Positions 44,490-53,390 of a stretch of 64,000 bases of DNA are shown one piece after another. Where the stretch lies: assembly GCA_963764195.1 (NCBI GenBank), contig CAVXRG010000004.1:124001-188000 (forward strand). The letters run 5' to 3'. Position 1 is the stretch's first letter; the number at the start of each line of letters is the position of its first letter. The translations under genes and the position numbers were made by a program. The notes under the pieces are model-generated. The model saw only the letters and a program-made list of their open reading frames with translations, was not told the origin of the DNA and did no database searches. This DNA is from JBDSSS01 sp963764195. GTDB taxonomy: Bacteria > Actinomycetota > Actinomycetes > Actinomycetales > Dermatophilaceae.

Positions 44490-45383
44490 ATGTCCCGGTC
44501 AGCCCGTTCGGCCCGGTCCCGTCTCGCCCTCGCTGCCGCGTCGGCCCTGGCCGTCACGGCCCTCTCCGCCTGCGGCTCCTCCTCGTCCTCGACGAGCACG
44601 CCCGCCCCTGCCGGCAGCGGGACCGCGACGGCCGACGCGTGCGCCCCGTCCTCCCTCACGCTCGTCACGCCCGGCACGCTGACCGTCGGCACCGATACCC
44701 CGGCCTACGAACCGTGGTTCAGCGGCGACGACCCGAGCAACGGCAAGGGCTACGAGTCCGCCGTCGCCTACGCGATCGCCGACCAGCTGGGCTTCGCCAA
44801 GGGCGACGTCGCGTGGACCGACGTGCCGTTCAACACCGCGATCTCGCCGGCGCCGAAGAGCTTCGACTTCGACCTCAACCAGATCAGCATCTCCGAGGAC
44901 CGGCGCAAGGCCGTCGACTTCAGCTCCGGCTACTACGACGTGCGCCAGGCCGTCGTCACCTACAAGGGCAGCCCGATCGACGGCAAGACCTCCGTCGCGG
45001 ACCTGGCGGGCGCCAAGCTCGCCGCCCAGGTCGGGACGACGTCCTACACGGCCATCACCGACCAGATCAAGCCGTCGCAGGACCCGGCGGTCTTCGACAC
45101 CAACGACCTGGCCGTCCAGTCCCTGAAGAACAAGCAGATCGACGGCATCGTCGTCGACGTGCCGACCGCGTTCTACATGGTCGCGGCCCAGCTCGATGCC
45201 GGGGTCATCGTCGGTCAGCTGCCCCAGGCCGGCTCTCCGGAGCAGTTCGGTGCGGTCCTCGACAAGGGCTCGTCGCTCACCCCCTGCGTGACGAAGGCCG
45301 TCGACGCCCTCCGTGCCGACGGCACGCTCGAGAAGCTCCAGCAGGAGTACCTCGCCAACGCCGGGGCCCCCGAGCTGAAGTGA
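44490..45383 (+). CDS. polar amino-acid ABC transporter substrate-binding lipoprotein
   Basis: A 297-residue type 2 binding protein. The signal peptide ends in TALSAC, with a lipidated Cys near residue 28, followed by a Ser/Thr/Pro linker. GTLTVGTDTPAYEPWF near residue 61 opens the binding fold. FDLNQISISEDRRKAVDFSSGYYDVRQAVV is the SBP family 3 signature. It captures amino acids outside the membrane and delivers them to the permease encoded next. Ligand identity is not readable. CAGGAG lies 5-7 bp before the ATG. Confidence 0.92.
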   Translation: MSRSARSARSRLALAAASALAVTALSACGSSSSSTSTPAPAGSGTATADACAPSSLTLVTPGTLTVGTDTPAYEPWFSGDDPSNGKGYESAVAYAIADQLGFAKGDVAWTDVPFNTAISPAPKSFDFDLNQISISEDRRKAVDFSSGYYDVRQAVVTYKGSPIDGKTSVADLAGAKLAAQVGTTSYTAITDQIKPSQDPAVFDTNDLAVQSLKNKQIDGIVVDVPTAFYMVAAQLDAGVIVGQLPQAGSPEQFGAVLDKGSSLTPCVTKAVDALRADGTLEKLQQEYLANAGAPELK

Positions 45384-46279
45384 CCCAGCCAGCAGGTATG
45401 CCGCCCACCCCCGCTGCCCCGTCGGCCGACTCGTCGGCCTGGCAGCCGTCGTCGACCGAGCTCGAGCGCCGGGCCTACCGCCGGGCCCGGACGATGCGGT
45501 CGGCGCTGCTGTCGGCGGCCTCGACGATCGTCCTCGGCGGTCTCGTCGTCTGGCTCGTCACCCGGTCCGAGGGATGGGCGCGGGTCCAGGAAACCTTCTT
45601 CAGCTGGGACAAGGCGGTCGACTCCTTCCCCGCCGTGCTCAAGGGGCTGTGGCTCAACATCCGGATCATGCTGGTCTGCGGGATCGCCATCGCGGCGCTC
45701 GGGCTGACCCTCGCAGTGATGCGCACGCTCCGTGGCCCGATCTTCTTCCCGCTGCGACTCTTCGCGACGGCCTACGTCGACCTCTTCCGGGGCCTGCCGC
45801 TGCTGCTCGTCATCCTCCTGCTCGGCCTCGGTGTGCCGGGGCTGCGCCTGCCCAACGTCCCGTCCGCGGCCGTCTTCTGGGGCGGCACGGCCCTCGTGCT
45901 GTCCTACTCCGCCTACGTGGCCGAGGTCTTCCGGGCCGGGATCGAGTCGGTCCACGCCTCGCAGCGAGCAGCCTCCCGGGCGTTGGGCCTGTCCAACGGG
46001 CAGACCCTGCGGCACGTCGTCCTGCCCCAGGCGATCCGCCGGGTCACGCCACCCCTGATGAACGACCTCGTGTCGCTCCAGAAGGACTCCGGCCTCATCG
46101 CCGTGCTCGGTGTCGTCGACGCGATCCGGGCCGCGCAGATCGAGACGGCCAAGGACTTCAACTACACCCCTTACGTCGTCGCCGGCTTCCTCTTCATCTG
46201 CCTGACGATCCCGATGGCCCGCCTCACCGACCACGTGGCCCGTCGACAGGGCTGGCACGGGGCGGGGGGTCCGCTGTGA
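45380..46279 (+). CDS. amino-acid ABC transporter permease
   Basis: A 299-residue HisM/GlnP-type permease. A ~40-residue soluble N-terminus precedes about five or six membrane segments. LFRGLPLLLVILLLGLGVPG and the EAA loop SRALGLSNGQTLRHVVLPQAIRRVTPPLMND near residue 195 dock on the ATPase. The GTG start overlaps the stop of the binding-protein gene (GTGA). A lone permease gene suggests a homodimeric channel. Confidence 0.93.
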   Translation: MTQPAGMPPTPAAPSADSSAWQPSSTELERRAYRRARTMRSALLSAASTIVLGGLVVWLVTRSEGWARVQETFFSWDKAVDSFPAVLKGLWLNIRIMLVCGIAIAALGLTLAVMRTLRGPIFFPLRLFATAYVDLFRGLPLLLVILLLGLGVPGLRLPNVPSAAVFWGGTALVLSYSAYVAEVFRAGIESVHASQRAASRALGLSNGQTLRHVVLPQAIRRVTPPLMNDLVSLQKDSGLIAVLGVVDAIRAAQIETAKDFNYTPYVVAGFLFICLTIPMARLTDHVARRQGWHGAGGPL

Positions 46280-47007
46280 CGCTGCTCGAGGTGCGCGGCC
46301 TGCGCAAGTCGTTCGGCGCGACCACCGTCCTGCAGGACGTCGACCTCGACGTCGACGCCGGTGAGTGCGTGGTGCTCATCGGCGCGTCCGGCTCCGGCAA
46401 GTCGACGCTGCTGCGCTGCCTCACCCTGCTCGAGCAGGTCGACGACGGGACGGTCGTGCTCGACGGGCAGGACATCACCGACCCCCGGGTCGACGCCGAC
46501 GAGGTGCGCTCCCGCACGGGCATCGTCTTCCAGTCCTACAACCTCTTCCCGCACCTCTCGGTGCTCGACAACGTGACGCTCGCCCCGCGCCAGGTGCACA
46601 AGGTCCCCCGCGCGAAGGCGGAGGAGACGGCCCGCTCGATGCTCGAGCGGGTCGGACTGGGCGACAAGGCCACCGCGCGGCCCGATGACCTCTCCGGGGG
46701 TCAGCAGCAGCGTGTGGCGATCGCCCGGGCCATGGTCAACTCACCGCAGCTGCTCCTGCTCGACGAGGTCACCTCCGCCCTCGACCCAGAGCTTGTCGGG
46801 GAGGTGCTCGACCTGCTGCGCGACCTGCGCGACGAGGGCATGACGATGATCCTCTCGACCCACGAGATGGGCTTCGCCCGCAGCGTCGCCGACCGGGTCT
46901 GCTTCCTCGACGGTGGCCGGATCCTCGAGCAGGGCACCCCCGCCGAGGTCCTCGGGTCGCCACGCGAGCCCCGCACCCGGCAGTTCCTCTCCCGCCTCAC
47001 CTCGTGA
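46276..47007 (+). CDS. amino-acid ABC transporter ATP-binding protein
   Basis: A 243-residue GlnQ/HisP-type ATPase. Walker A GASGSGKST (~36-44), Q-loop FQSYNLFPHLSVLDNV, signature LSGGQQQRVAIARAM, Walker B LLLLDEVTSALDP and the H-loop STHEMGFA are all intact. GTG start overlaps the permease stop by 4 bp, completing a binding protein-permease-ATPase operon. Its own stop overlaps the next gene, an RNA methyltransferase. Confidence 0.95.
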   Translation: MTLLEVRGLRKSFGATTVLQDVDLDVDAGECVVLIGASGSGKSTLLRCLTLLEQVDDGTVVLDGQDITDPRVDADEVRSRTGIVFQSYNLFPHLSVLDNVTLAPRQVHKVPRAKAEETARSMLERVGLGDKATARPDDLSGGQQQRVAIARAMVNSPQLLLLDEVTSALDPELVGEVLDLLRDLRDEGMTMILSTHEMGFARSVADRVCFLDGGRILEQGTPAEVLGSPREPRTRQFLSRLTS

Positions 47008-47639
47008 GCGACGACGCGTTCGAGCCGCTCGCCGAGGTCGGGGTGGGCCCGTGGCCGGGGGTGTGGCCCGACGGCGAGCACTGGGACCCCGACCTGCTCC
47101 GGGACGGCGACCGCCGCAACGTCGTCGACCACTACCGCTACTGGCGCCACGACGCGATCGTCGCCGACCTCGACGCGCGCCGGCACGACTTCCACGTGGC
47201 GGTGGAGAACTGGGGCCACGACTTCAACATCGGTTCGGTCATCCGCACCGCAAACGCGATGAATGCCAAGGCGTTTCACATCGTCGGCAAGCGCCGGTGG
47301 AACCGGCGCGGGGCGATGGTGACCGACCGCTACCAGCACGAGCACCATCACGCCGACGCCGAGGCGCTGGTGGTTTGGGCCCGCGCCGAGGGCCTCACCG
47401 TCGTCGGGATCGACAACCTCCCCGGCTCGGTCGCCCTCGAGACGCACGGCCTGCCGCGGGCCTGCGTCCTCGTCTTCGGCCAAGAGGGTCCCGGTCTGTC
47501 GGAGCCGATGCGGGCTGCCTGCGACGTCGTGCTCCACATCGAGCAGTTCGGCTCGACCCGCTCGATCAACGCCGGCGCGGCGGCGGCGATCGCGATGCAC
47601 GCGTGGGTCCGCCGCCACGTCTTCGGCCAGCACCCCTGA
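47004..47639 (+). CDS. SpoU/TrmH family RNA 2'-O-methyltransferase
   Basis: A 211-residue SPOUT methyltransferase. Motif 1 is NIGSVIRTANAM (~75-86), motif 2 is VLVFGQEGPGLSEPM and motif 3 is STRSINAGAAAAIAMHAW near the end, forming the SAM-binding knot. Such enzymes methylate ribose in tRNA or rRNA. The N-terminal ~70 residues are extra and Trp/Asp-rich. GTG start overlaps the ABC ATPase stop, so it is co-transcribed with the transporter, an arrangement with no obvious functional logic. Confidence 0.9.
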   Translation: MSDDAFEPLAEVGVGPWPGVWPDGEHWDPDLLRDGDRRNVVDHYRYWRHDAIVADLDARRHDFHVAVENWGHDFNIGSVIRTANAMNAKAFHIVGKRRWNRRGAMVTDRYQHEHHHADAEALVVWARAEGLTVVGIDNLPGSVALETHGLPRACVLVFGQEGPGLSEPMRAACDVVLHIEQFGSTRSINAGAAAAIAMHAWVRRHVFGQHP

Positions 47640-47653
47640 CCAGCCCCCCACCA

Positions 47654-47771
47654 CCCCGTCGAGTGCCCACTTTCCCACGCGCTCGCGCGCGGGCGCCGTC
47701 TCGGGTTGCGTGCGAAAGTGGGCACTCGACGGTGGCCGGACCCGGTCGAGTGCCCACTTTCCCCCGCGCCC
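47654..47771. repeat. intergenic palindrome-family repeat, locus C (three copies)
   Basis: Core GTCGAGTGCCCACTTTC occurs at 47658-47674, inverted at 47714-47730, and forward again at 47745-47761. The first pair forms a stem with a 39-base GC-rich loop. It fills the convergent gap between the RNA methyltransferase and the HTH-citrate synthase gene. Confidence 0.9.
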
Positions 47772-47780
47772 AGGTCTGCG

Positions 47781-48959
47781 TCAGCCGGGGGACTCCCGGC
47801 CGCGCCAGCGCAGCGGCTCCTCGGCATACTCCTCGACGACGTGCGCGGCCACCCCGTAGGACCGGGCGACCTGGAAGACGACCTCGCCCGCCGCTGCCGG
47901 TAGCCCGAGCGCGTGCAGGGCGGCCGCACTCGCGAGGTCGATGTTGGGCAGGGCGCCGGTGCGGTCCCGCGCCGCCCCTGCCAGCGCCTCGATCCGCTCC
48001 CGGAGCGCAGCCGTCCCCGGCAGGTCCCAGACCGCTGCGAGCACGAGCGCGGCCCGCGGGTCGCCGTCGGGGTAGAGGAAGTGGCCGAAACCGGGCACGG
48101 CGCGACGGTCCCGCAGCGCGCGCCCGATCGTCCGCGCGGGGTCGGCCTCCTCGGCGACGAGAGCGTATGCCGCTGACGGTGCGGCTCCGTGGAGCGGGCC
48201 GGCCATCGCCGCGTAGGCCGCCGACAGGCAGTCGTGCAGCCCGGCTCGGGTCGAGGCGGCGACCCGGGCGGCGACGGTCGAGGCGGTGAGCCCGTGGTCG
48301 AGGAGGGTGACGAGCAGGACGCGGAGCACCTCGACGTGGGTCGCCTCGTCAGGGTGTCCGCCGAGTGCGCCGAGCAGCAGGGGAACGAGACCGCCCTCGG
48401 GCTCCGCGCCCCCCGCCAGGGCGACCGCGGCGGGGACGAGGGCGAGCGCCGTGGAACGGACGCGGTCGGGGTCGGTGTCGACGTGGAAGGGGTCGGTCGC
48501 AGCGAGGAGCTGGACGGCGACCGGGACCCGCCGCTCGAGAGGGAGGGTGGTGAGATCGCCTGCGAGCGAGGCGGCTTCGGGAAGGCGGCTGGGCGGCATA
48601 CTCGTCGAGTCGTCGACCCCGAGGACGAGGGCGGCCGCGCGCTCGAGGCTGCCGAGGTCCACGACGTCCGCGAGCGCGACGCCGCGGTAGGCGAGGTCGC
48701 CGTCCGCCTGACGGCTCACCCCAGATGCGACGCTGCGGAAGCGCAGCAGGGTCCGGGGTGCGCTGCTGGCCCGCGCCGGTGAAGCCATCGCCTCGACCTG
48801 GGCGCGGTCGAAGAGGCTCTCCTGCTGGCCCGGTCGGCGCTCGCTGCGCAGCAGGCCCCGGCTGACGTAGGCGTAGAGCGTCGCGCGCTTGACCCCGAGC
48901 CGGGCCGCGGCCTCGGTCGTGGTGATCCAGCCTCCCGAGGGCTTCGGTGGTGGCCCCAT
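47781..48959 (-). CDS. helix-turn-helix / citrate synthase fusion protein
   Basis: A 392-residue fusion. The N-terminal ~60 residues are an excisionase/MerR-like helix-turn-helix (WITTTEAAARLGVKRATLYAYVSRGLL at ~11-37). The rest is a citrate synthase fold keeping the catalytic-type residues: GPLHGAAPS, VPGFGHFLYP and LPNIDLASAAAL. It could be a citrate-synthase-derived transcription factor, an enzyme that also binds DNA, or both. AGGAGG 7 bp before ATG 48959 fixes the start. It faces a second citrate synthase across a 118-bp gap with several GTTGA/TCAAC inverted repeats, the likely operators. Confidence 0.85.
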   Translation of the reverse strand: MGPPPKPSGGWITTTEAAARLGVKRATLYAYVSRGLLRSERRPGQQESLFDRAQVEAMASPARASSAPRTLLRFRSVASGVSRQADGDLAYRGVALADVVDLGSLERAAALVLGVDDSTSMPPSRLPEAASLAGDLTTLPLERRVPVAVQLLAATDPFHVDTDPDRVRSTALALVPAAVALAGGAEPEGGLVPLLLGALGGHPDEATHVEVLRVLLVTLLDHGLTASTVAARVAASTRAGLHDCLSAAYAAMAGPLHGAAPSAAYALVAEEADPARTIGRALRDRRAVPGFGHFLYPDGDPRAALVLAAVWDLPGTAALRERIEALAGAARDRTGALPNIDLASAAALHALGLPAAAGEVVFQVARSYGVAAHVVEEYAEEPLRWRGRESPG

Positions 48960-48989
48960 TGGTGGTCCTCCTGCACGGCTCGGGCCGAC

Positions 48990-49039
48990 GTTGATGACGT
49001 CAACAGTGGACCGGATCAACATTGACGATGTTGATCAAC
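48990..49039. promoter_or_regulatory. inverted-repeat operators between the citrate synthase genes
   Basis: GTTGA, TGACG, TCAAC at 48990-49004. Then GATCAACAT (49014-49022), the same TGACG, and ATGTTGATC (49028-49036), a perfect inverted repeat. GTTGATCAAC (49030-49039) is a further perfect 10-bp palindrome. All share the GTTGA/TCAAC half-site, which suggests binding by the HTH-citrate synthase protein. Confidence 0.7.
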
Positions 49040-49077
49040 CTCATTGACAGTGACGAGTGAACCCGAGAGGAGCACCC

Positions 49078-50283
49078 ATGTCCACACCCCCTTCCACCCC
49101 CCTGTCGCAACCCCGCAGCCCCGACGCCGACGGCTTCGTCACCGTCCCACCCGGCCTCGCCAAGGTCATCGTCACCGACACCGAGCTCGGTGACGTGCGC
49201 GGTGAGGAGGGCTTCTTCCACTACCGCCAGTTCTCCGCCGTCGAGCTCGCCGAGCAGGTCGGCTTCGAGGCCGCCTGCCACCTGCTCGTCCACGGGACGC
49301 TTCCAGAGGAGGATGAGCTGGAGGCGTTCCGGCAGCGGCTCGGTGACCTGCGATCGCTGCCGCCCGAGCTGGCGCGGCTGCTGCCCCAGCTCTGCGCGAC
49401 GACCGACGACCCGCTCCAGGTGCTCCGGACCGCGCTGTCCGCCTGGGGCGGCATCGCCCGGCTGCGCCCGCTCTACGACTGCGGGGAGGACGACAAGCTG
49501 GTCGACGCCCTGACTGCCGTCGCCGTCACCCCGACGGTGCTCGCGGCTGCGCACCGGATCCGGCACGGGCTCGCGCCGGTCCCAGCCGACCCGGCGCTGG
49601 GTCACGCCGAGGACTATCTGCGGATGGTGACCGGCCGGCTGCCCGACCAGCGGGACGCCCGGGCCGTCGAGCAGTACCTCGTCGCGACGATGGACCACGG
49701 CTTCAACGCCTCGACCTTCACCGCCCGGGTCATCGCCTCGACGGGGGCCGACCTCGCTGCCTGCCTCGTCGGGGCGATCGGCTCCTTCTCCGGCCCGAAG
49801 CACGGTGGCGCCCCGAGCCGCGCCCTCGAGGCGCTCGACGAGATCGGCACCCTGGGCCACGCCGAGGCCTGGGTCCGGGCCCGGATCGAGGCGGGCGACC
49901 GGGTGATGGGTTTCGGCCACGCCGTCTACCGCACCCGCGACCCGCGCTCGGAGATGCTCAAGCACCTGGCCCGTGGCTGGGACGACCCGTTGGTCGACCT
50001 CGCGATCGGCGTCGAGGACGCCGTCGAGCGTGGCCTCGCCGAGCTCAAACCGGGCCGGGAGCTGCACGCCAACGTCGAGTTCTACGCCGGCGTCGTGATG
50101 AAGCTGGCCGGTCTCGACCCGAGCCTGTTCACCCCGACCTTCTGCGTCGCACGGGTCGTCGGCTGGGTCGCCAACATCCTCGAGCAGGGCCGCGACCCGA
50201 AGATCATTCGGCCGGCGGCCCGCTACACCGGTCCCCCTCCGCCGCAGCCGGTCCCGGTTCGGGCCCGCGCCGTCGTCGGCTGA
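49078..50283 (+). CDS. citrate synthase-like protein
   Basis: A 401-residue citrate/2-methylcitrate synthase family protein. Catalytic-type His242 is in GPKHGGAPS and His281 in GFGHAVYRTRDPRS. The third catalytic residue, normally Asp in NVDFY, is Glu334 in NVEFYAG. LFTPTFCVARVVGWVANILEQ closes the active site. It may be a true synthase with altered kinetics or use another acyl-CoA. AGGAG precedes ATG 49078. It is divergent from the HTH-fused paralogue and probably regulated by it. Confidence 0.88.
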   Translation: MSTPPSTPLSQPRSPDADGFVTVPPGLAKVIVTDTELGDVRGEEGFFHYRQFSAVELAEQVGFEAACHLLVHGTLPEEDELEAFRQRLGDLRSLPPELARLLPQLCATTDDPLQVLRTALSAWGGIARLRPLYDCGEDDKLVDALTAVAVTPTVLAAAHRIRHGLAPVPADPALGHAEDYLRMVTGRLPDQRDARAVEQYLVATMDHGFNASTFTARVIASTGADLAACLVGAIGSFSGPKHGGAPSRALEALDEIGTLGHAEAWVRARIEAGDRVMGFGHAVYRTRDPRSEMLKHLARGWDDPLVDLAIGVEDAVERGLAELKPGRELHANVEFYAGVVMKLAGLDPSLFTPTFCVARVVGWVANILEQGRDPKIIRPAARYTGPPPPQPVPVRARAVVG

Positions 50284-50375
50284 GGGCGACCGGGGCGGGC
50301 GTCCGCGACGGGCGCCGGGGCGGCATCATGGGGAGCGCGCCCGCCCCCCGCGGCAGCCCGACCCGAAGGGAAGCC

Positions 50376-53300
50376 ATGTCCCCGCTCGTCCCGCACGCCC
50401 CGCACGAGTCCGTCACGGTACCGAGCGGGGTCCGCCCCGCCCGGTACCGCGCTCCCGAGGGGGCGTCGAGCGCGGCCTCGCGCTCGCTCGACGGCGACTG
50501 GGGCTTCCGGCTCTTCGAGGAGGCGGAGACGGGGGTCAGCCCGTCCGACCCGGGTGACGGGTGGGACACGGTCCCCGTGCCGGGTCACTGGCAGCTCTCC
50601 GGTGCGCCGGACGCCTGGCCGCACGGCCGGCCCGCCTACACGAACGTGCTCTTCCCGATCCCGGTCGACCCGCCCCGGGTCCCGCGCCAGAACCCGACGG
50701 GGGAGTACCGGACCTCCTTCACCGTCCCCACCGAGTGGGCTGACGGCCGGGTCGTGCTGCACTTCGGGGGCGTCGACTCGTGGTTCGAGGTGGCGGTCAA
50801 CGGCGCCGTGCTCGGCCGGTCGCACGGATCCCGGCTCCCGACCGAGATCGACGTCACCGACGCGGTCAGGCCGGGGGAGAACCTCCTCGCGGTCCGCGTC
50901 ACCCAGTGGTCCGCCTTCACCTACGTCGAGGACCAGGACCAGTGGTGGATGTCCGGCATCTTCCGCGGGGTGAGCCTCGAGCACCGGCCGGCCGGCGGGG
51001 TCGAGCACGTCGTGGTCGACGCGCGGTACGACCACGTGACCGGTCTCGGGAGCATCAGCGTAGAGGCGGAGCTCGACGGGTCGGCAGACGCCGCAGCGGT
51101 GCTCGTGCAGATCGAGGAGCTCGGCCTGGAGCTGCGGTCCGGGGAGCGGGCCTCGGTCGGCGTCGAGCCGTGGAGTGCCGAGACACCCCGGCTGTATGCC
51201 GCTCGCGTGACCACCCCTGCCGAGAGCGTCGAGCTCCAGGTCGGCTTCCGGACCGTCGCGATCGTCGACGGGGTGTTCACCGTCAACGGGTCCCCGGTCG
51301 TGATGCGCGGGGTCAACCGGCACGAGTTCGAGCCCGACCGGGGCCGCGCGGTGTCGGCCGAGGCGATGCTCGCCGACGTGCTCGCGATGAAGCGCCACCA
51401 CGTCAACGCGGTGCGCACCAGCCACTACCCGCCGCACCCGCACTTCCTCGACCTCTGCGACGTCCACGGGCTCTACGTCATCGACGAGAACGACTTGGAG
51501 ACGCATGGCTTCGAGCCGCTGGGATGGCACGGCAACCCCACCGACGACCCGGAGTGGCAGGACGTGCTCGTCGACCGCGTGACCCGGATGGTGCGCCGCG
51601 ACGCCCACCACCCGAGCATCGTGCTCTGGTCGCTCGGCAACGAGGCGGGCACGGGCCGCAACCTCGCCGCGATGGCTGCGGTCATCCGCGGCCTCGACGG
51701 CACCCGGCCGCTGCACTACGAGGGGGACTGGTCGAGCGCCGACGTCGACGTCTACTCGCGGATGTACCCCTCCTTCGACGAGCTCGAGCAGATCGTCCTG
51801 CGCGAGGAGGCCCCGCTGGCCGACGGCGTCCTCGACGCCCGGCGCCGGGCGATGCCCTTCGTGCTGTGCGAGTACGCCCACGCGATGGGCAACGGCCCCG
51901 GCGGGCTGACGAAGCACGCTGACCTCATCGACGCGTACCCCCGGATGATGGGGGCCTTCGTCTGGGAGTGGAAGGACCACGGCATCGCGACGCAGGACCC
52001 CGACGGGACCCCGTTCTTCGGCTACGGCGGAGACTTCGGGGAGGAGCTGCACGACGGGACCTTCATCGCCGACGGGCTGATGCTGCCCGACCGCCGGCCG
52101 TCCCCCGGCCTGGCGGAGCTCGCAGCGGTCTACGCACCGATCGGGATCCGGCCGGTGGCCCGCCCGGGCGCCGGCGTCGGGTCGGTGCTCTCGGACGCAC
52201 TGGAGGTGCGCAACCGCTATGCCTTCCGCTCGGCCGGGCATGCGGTGCTGCGCTGGCAGCTCGTCGCCGACGGGGACGTCGTGCTCGACGGGGAGGCCGA
52301 CGTGCTCGGCGAGCTCTCCCCGGGGTCCTCGCTCGTGCTCGGAGTGGATGACGTTGCGCCGCAGTGGAGCTCGAAGGTCCCCGCGGGAGTCGGCGTCTGG
52401 TGGGTGGTCAGGGCTGTCCGTCGCGACGACGCTGACGCGGCGGCGGACGGGCCCCTCGAGCTCGGCGCCGGACAGACCTGCCTGCAGCGGGCCACCTCGC
52501 CCGACAAGGGCGTCGGCGCCGTGCACGAGACCGACGACGGCTACACCGTCGGCCCCGTGGTCGTGGACCGCCGGGGTCGCCTGGCCCGGATCGGAGCCAC
52601 CCGCGTCCACGATGCCCGGGTGGACGCCTGGCGGGCGCCCACCGACAACGACCTCAGGGCGCCGTGGAACCACGGGAGGGCGGACGCGGACGCCTGGGCC
52701 GCGGCGGGGCTCACCCGCCTGCACGAGCGGGTCGACTCCGTGCGCCTCGTGGGCGACACCCTCGTGGTCACCGCCCGCACCGCCGGGGCGGCCACCGACT
52801 GCGGCCTCGACGTCGAGTACCGCTGGCGGGCGGTCGACGACGCGACGGCCGACCTCGTCCTGTCGATCACTCCCAGCGGCCCCTGGCCGGGACCGGTGGC
52901 CAGGCTCGGCCTGCTCGTCGGGCTCGAGCAGGCCGACGCGGGTGATGTCGTCGTCAACTGGGTCGGTCAGGGACCCGGGGAGTCCTACGCCGACTCGGCC
53001 CGGGCGGCCCTCGCCGGCCGCTGGCGCCACACCGTCGACGCGCTGCAGACGCGCTACACCCACCCGCAGGAGAACGGTGCCCGCCGCGGGGTGACCGAGG
53101 CGGCCCTCGACCTCGACGGTGAGCGCCTGACCCTCCGCGCGGGTGAGGTCACCGTTGCCGCCGAGCCCGTCGTCGGCCTCCACCTCACGGCCCGGCCGTG
53201 GTCCGACCGCGCGCTCGCTGAGGCAGCCCATCCCCATCAGCTGGTCCCCGACGGCACCCTCTGGCTCCACCTCGATGCCGCGCAGCACGGCCTCGGCACG

Positions 53301-53390
53301 GCCGCCTGTGGCTCCGGGGTCGAGCGTGGCGCGGTGCTCCACCCGGTGCCGGTCACCCTGCAGCTGCGGCTCACCGTGTCCCCGCGGTGA
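50376..53390 (+). CDS. lacZ: beta-galactosidase, GH2 family
   Basis: A 1004-residue protein, the usual LacZ length. It has an N-terminal jelly-roll (DGDWGFRLFEEAE..., WWMSGIFRGV), immunoglobulin-like domains, a TIM barrel and a C-terminal beta-sandwich (~730-1000). The acid/base Glu423 lies in LWSLGNEAGTG and the nucleophile Glu499 in LCEYAHAMGNG. No signal peptide, so it acts on imported galactosides. Start ATG 50376 follows a GAAGGGAAG purine stretch; an upstream in-frame ATG at 50328 is less likely. The next gene, an MFS transporter, overlaps its stop. Confidence 0.93.
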   Translation: MSPLVPHAPHESVTVPSGVRPARYRAPEGASSAASRSLDGDWGFRLFEEAETGVSPSDPGDGWDTVPVPGHWQLSGAPDAWPHGRPAYTNVLFPIPVDPPRVPRQNPTGEYRTSFTVPTEWADGRVVLHFGGVDSWFEVAVNGAVLGRSHGSRLPTEIDVTDAVRPGENLLAVRVTQWSAFTYVEDQDQWWMSGIFRGVSLEHRPAGGVEHVVVDARYDHVTGLGSISVEAELDGSADAAAVLVQIEELGLELRSGERASVGVEPWSAETPRLYAARVTTPAESVELQVGFRTVAIVDGVFTVNGSPVVMRGVNRHEFEPDRGRAVSAEAMLADVLAMKRHHVNAVRTSHYPPHPHFLDLCDVHGLYVIDENDLETHGFEPLGWHGNPTDDPEWQDVLVDRVTRMVRRDAHHPSIVLWSLGNEAGTGRNLAAMAAVIRGLDGTRPLHYEGDWSSADVDVYSRMYPSFDELEQIVLREEAPLADGVLDARRRAMPFVLCEYAHAMGNGPGGLTKHADLIDAYPRMMGAFVWEWKDHGIATQDPDGTPFFGYGGDFGEELHDGTFIADGLMLPDRRPSPGLAELAAVYAPIGIRPVARPGAGVGSVLSDALEVRNRYAFRSAGHAVLRWQLVADGDVVLDGEADVLGELSPGSSLVLGVDDVAPQWSSKVPAGVGVWWVVRAVRRDDADAAADGPLELGAGQTCLQRATSPDKGVGAVHETDDGYTVGPVVVDRRGRLARIGATRVHDARVDAWRAPTDNDLRAPWNHGRADADAWAAAGLTRLHERVDSVRLVGDTLVVTARTAGAATDCGLDVEYRWRAVDDATADLVLSITPSGPWPGPVARLGLLVGLEQADAGDVVVNWVGQGPGESYADSARAALAGRWRHTVDALQTRYTHPQENGARRGVTEAALDLDGERLTLRAGEVTVAAEPVVGLHLTARPWSDRALAEAAHPHQLVPDGTLWLHLDAAQHGLGTAACGSGVERGAVLHPVPVTLQLRLTVSPR

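Noticed and set aside
50223..53342. A 1039-codon open frame on the minus strand
   Set aside because: It lies fully antisense to lacZ, whose catalytic motifs are intact. Long antisense frames are expected at this GC level. It has no recognisable domain.
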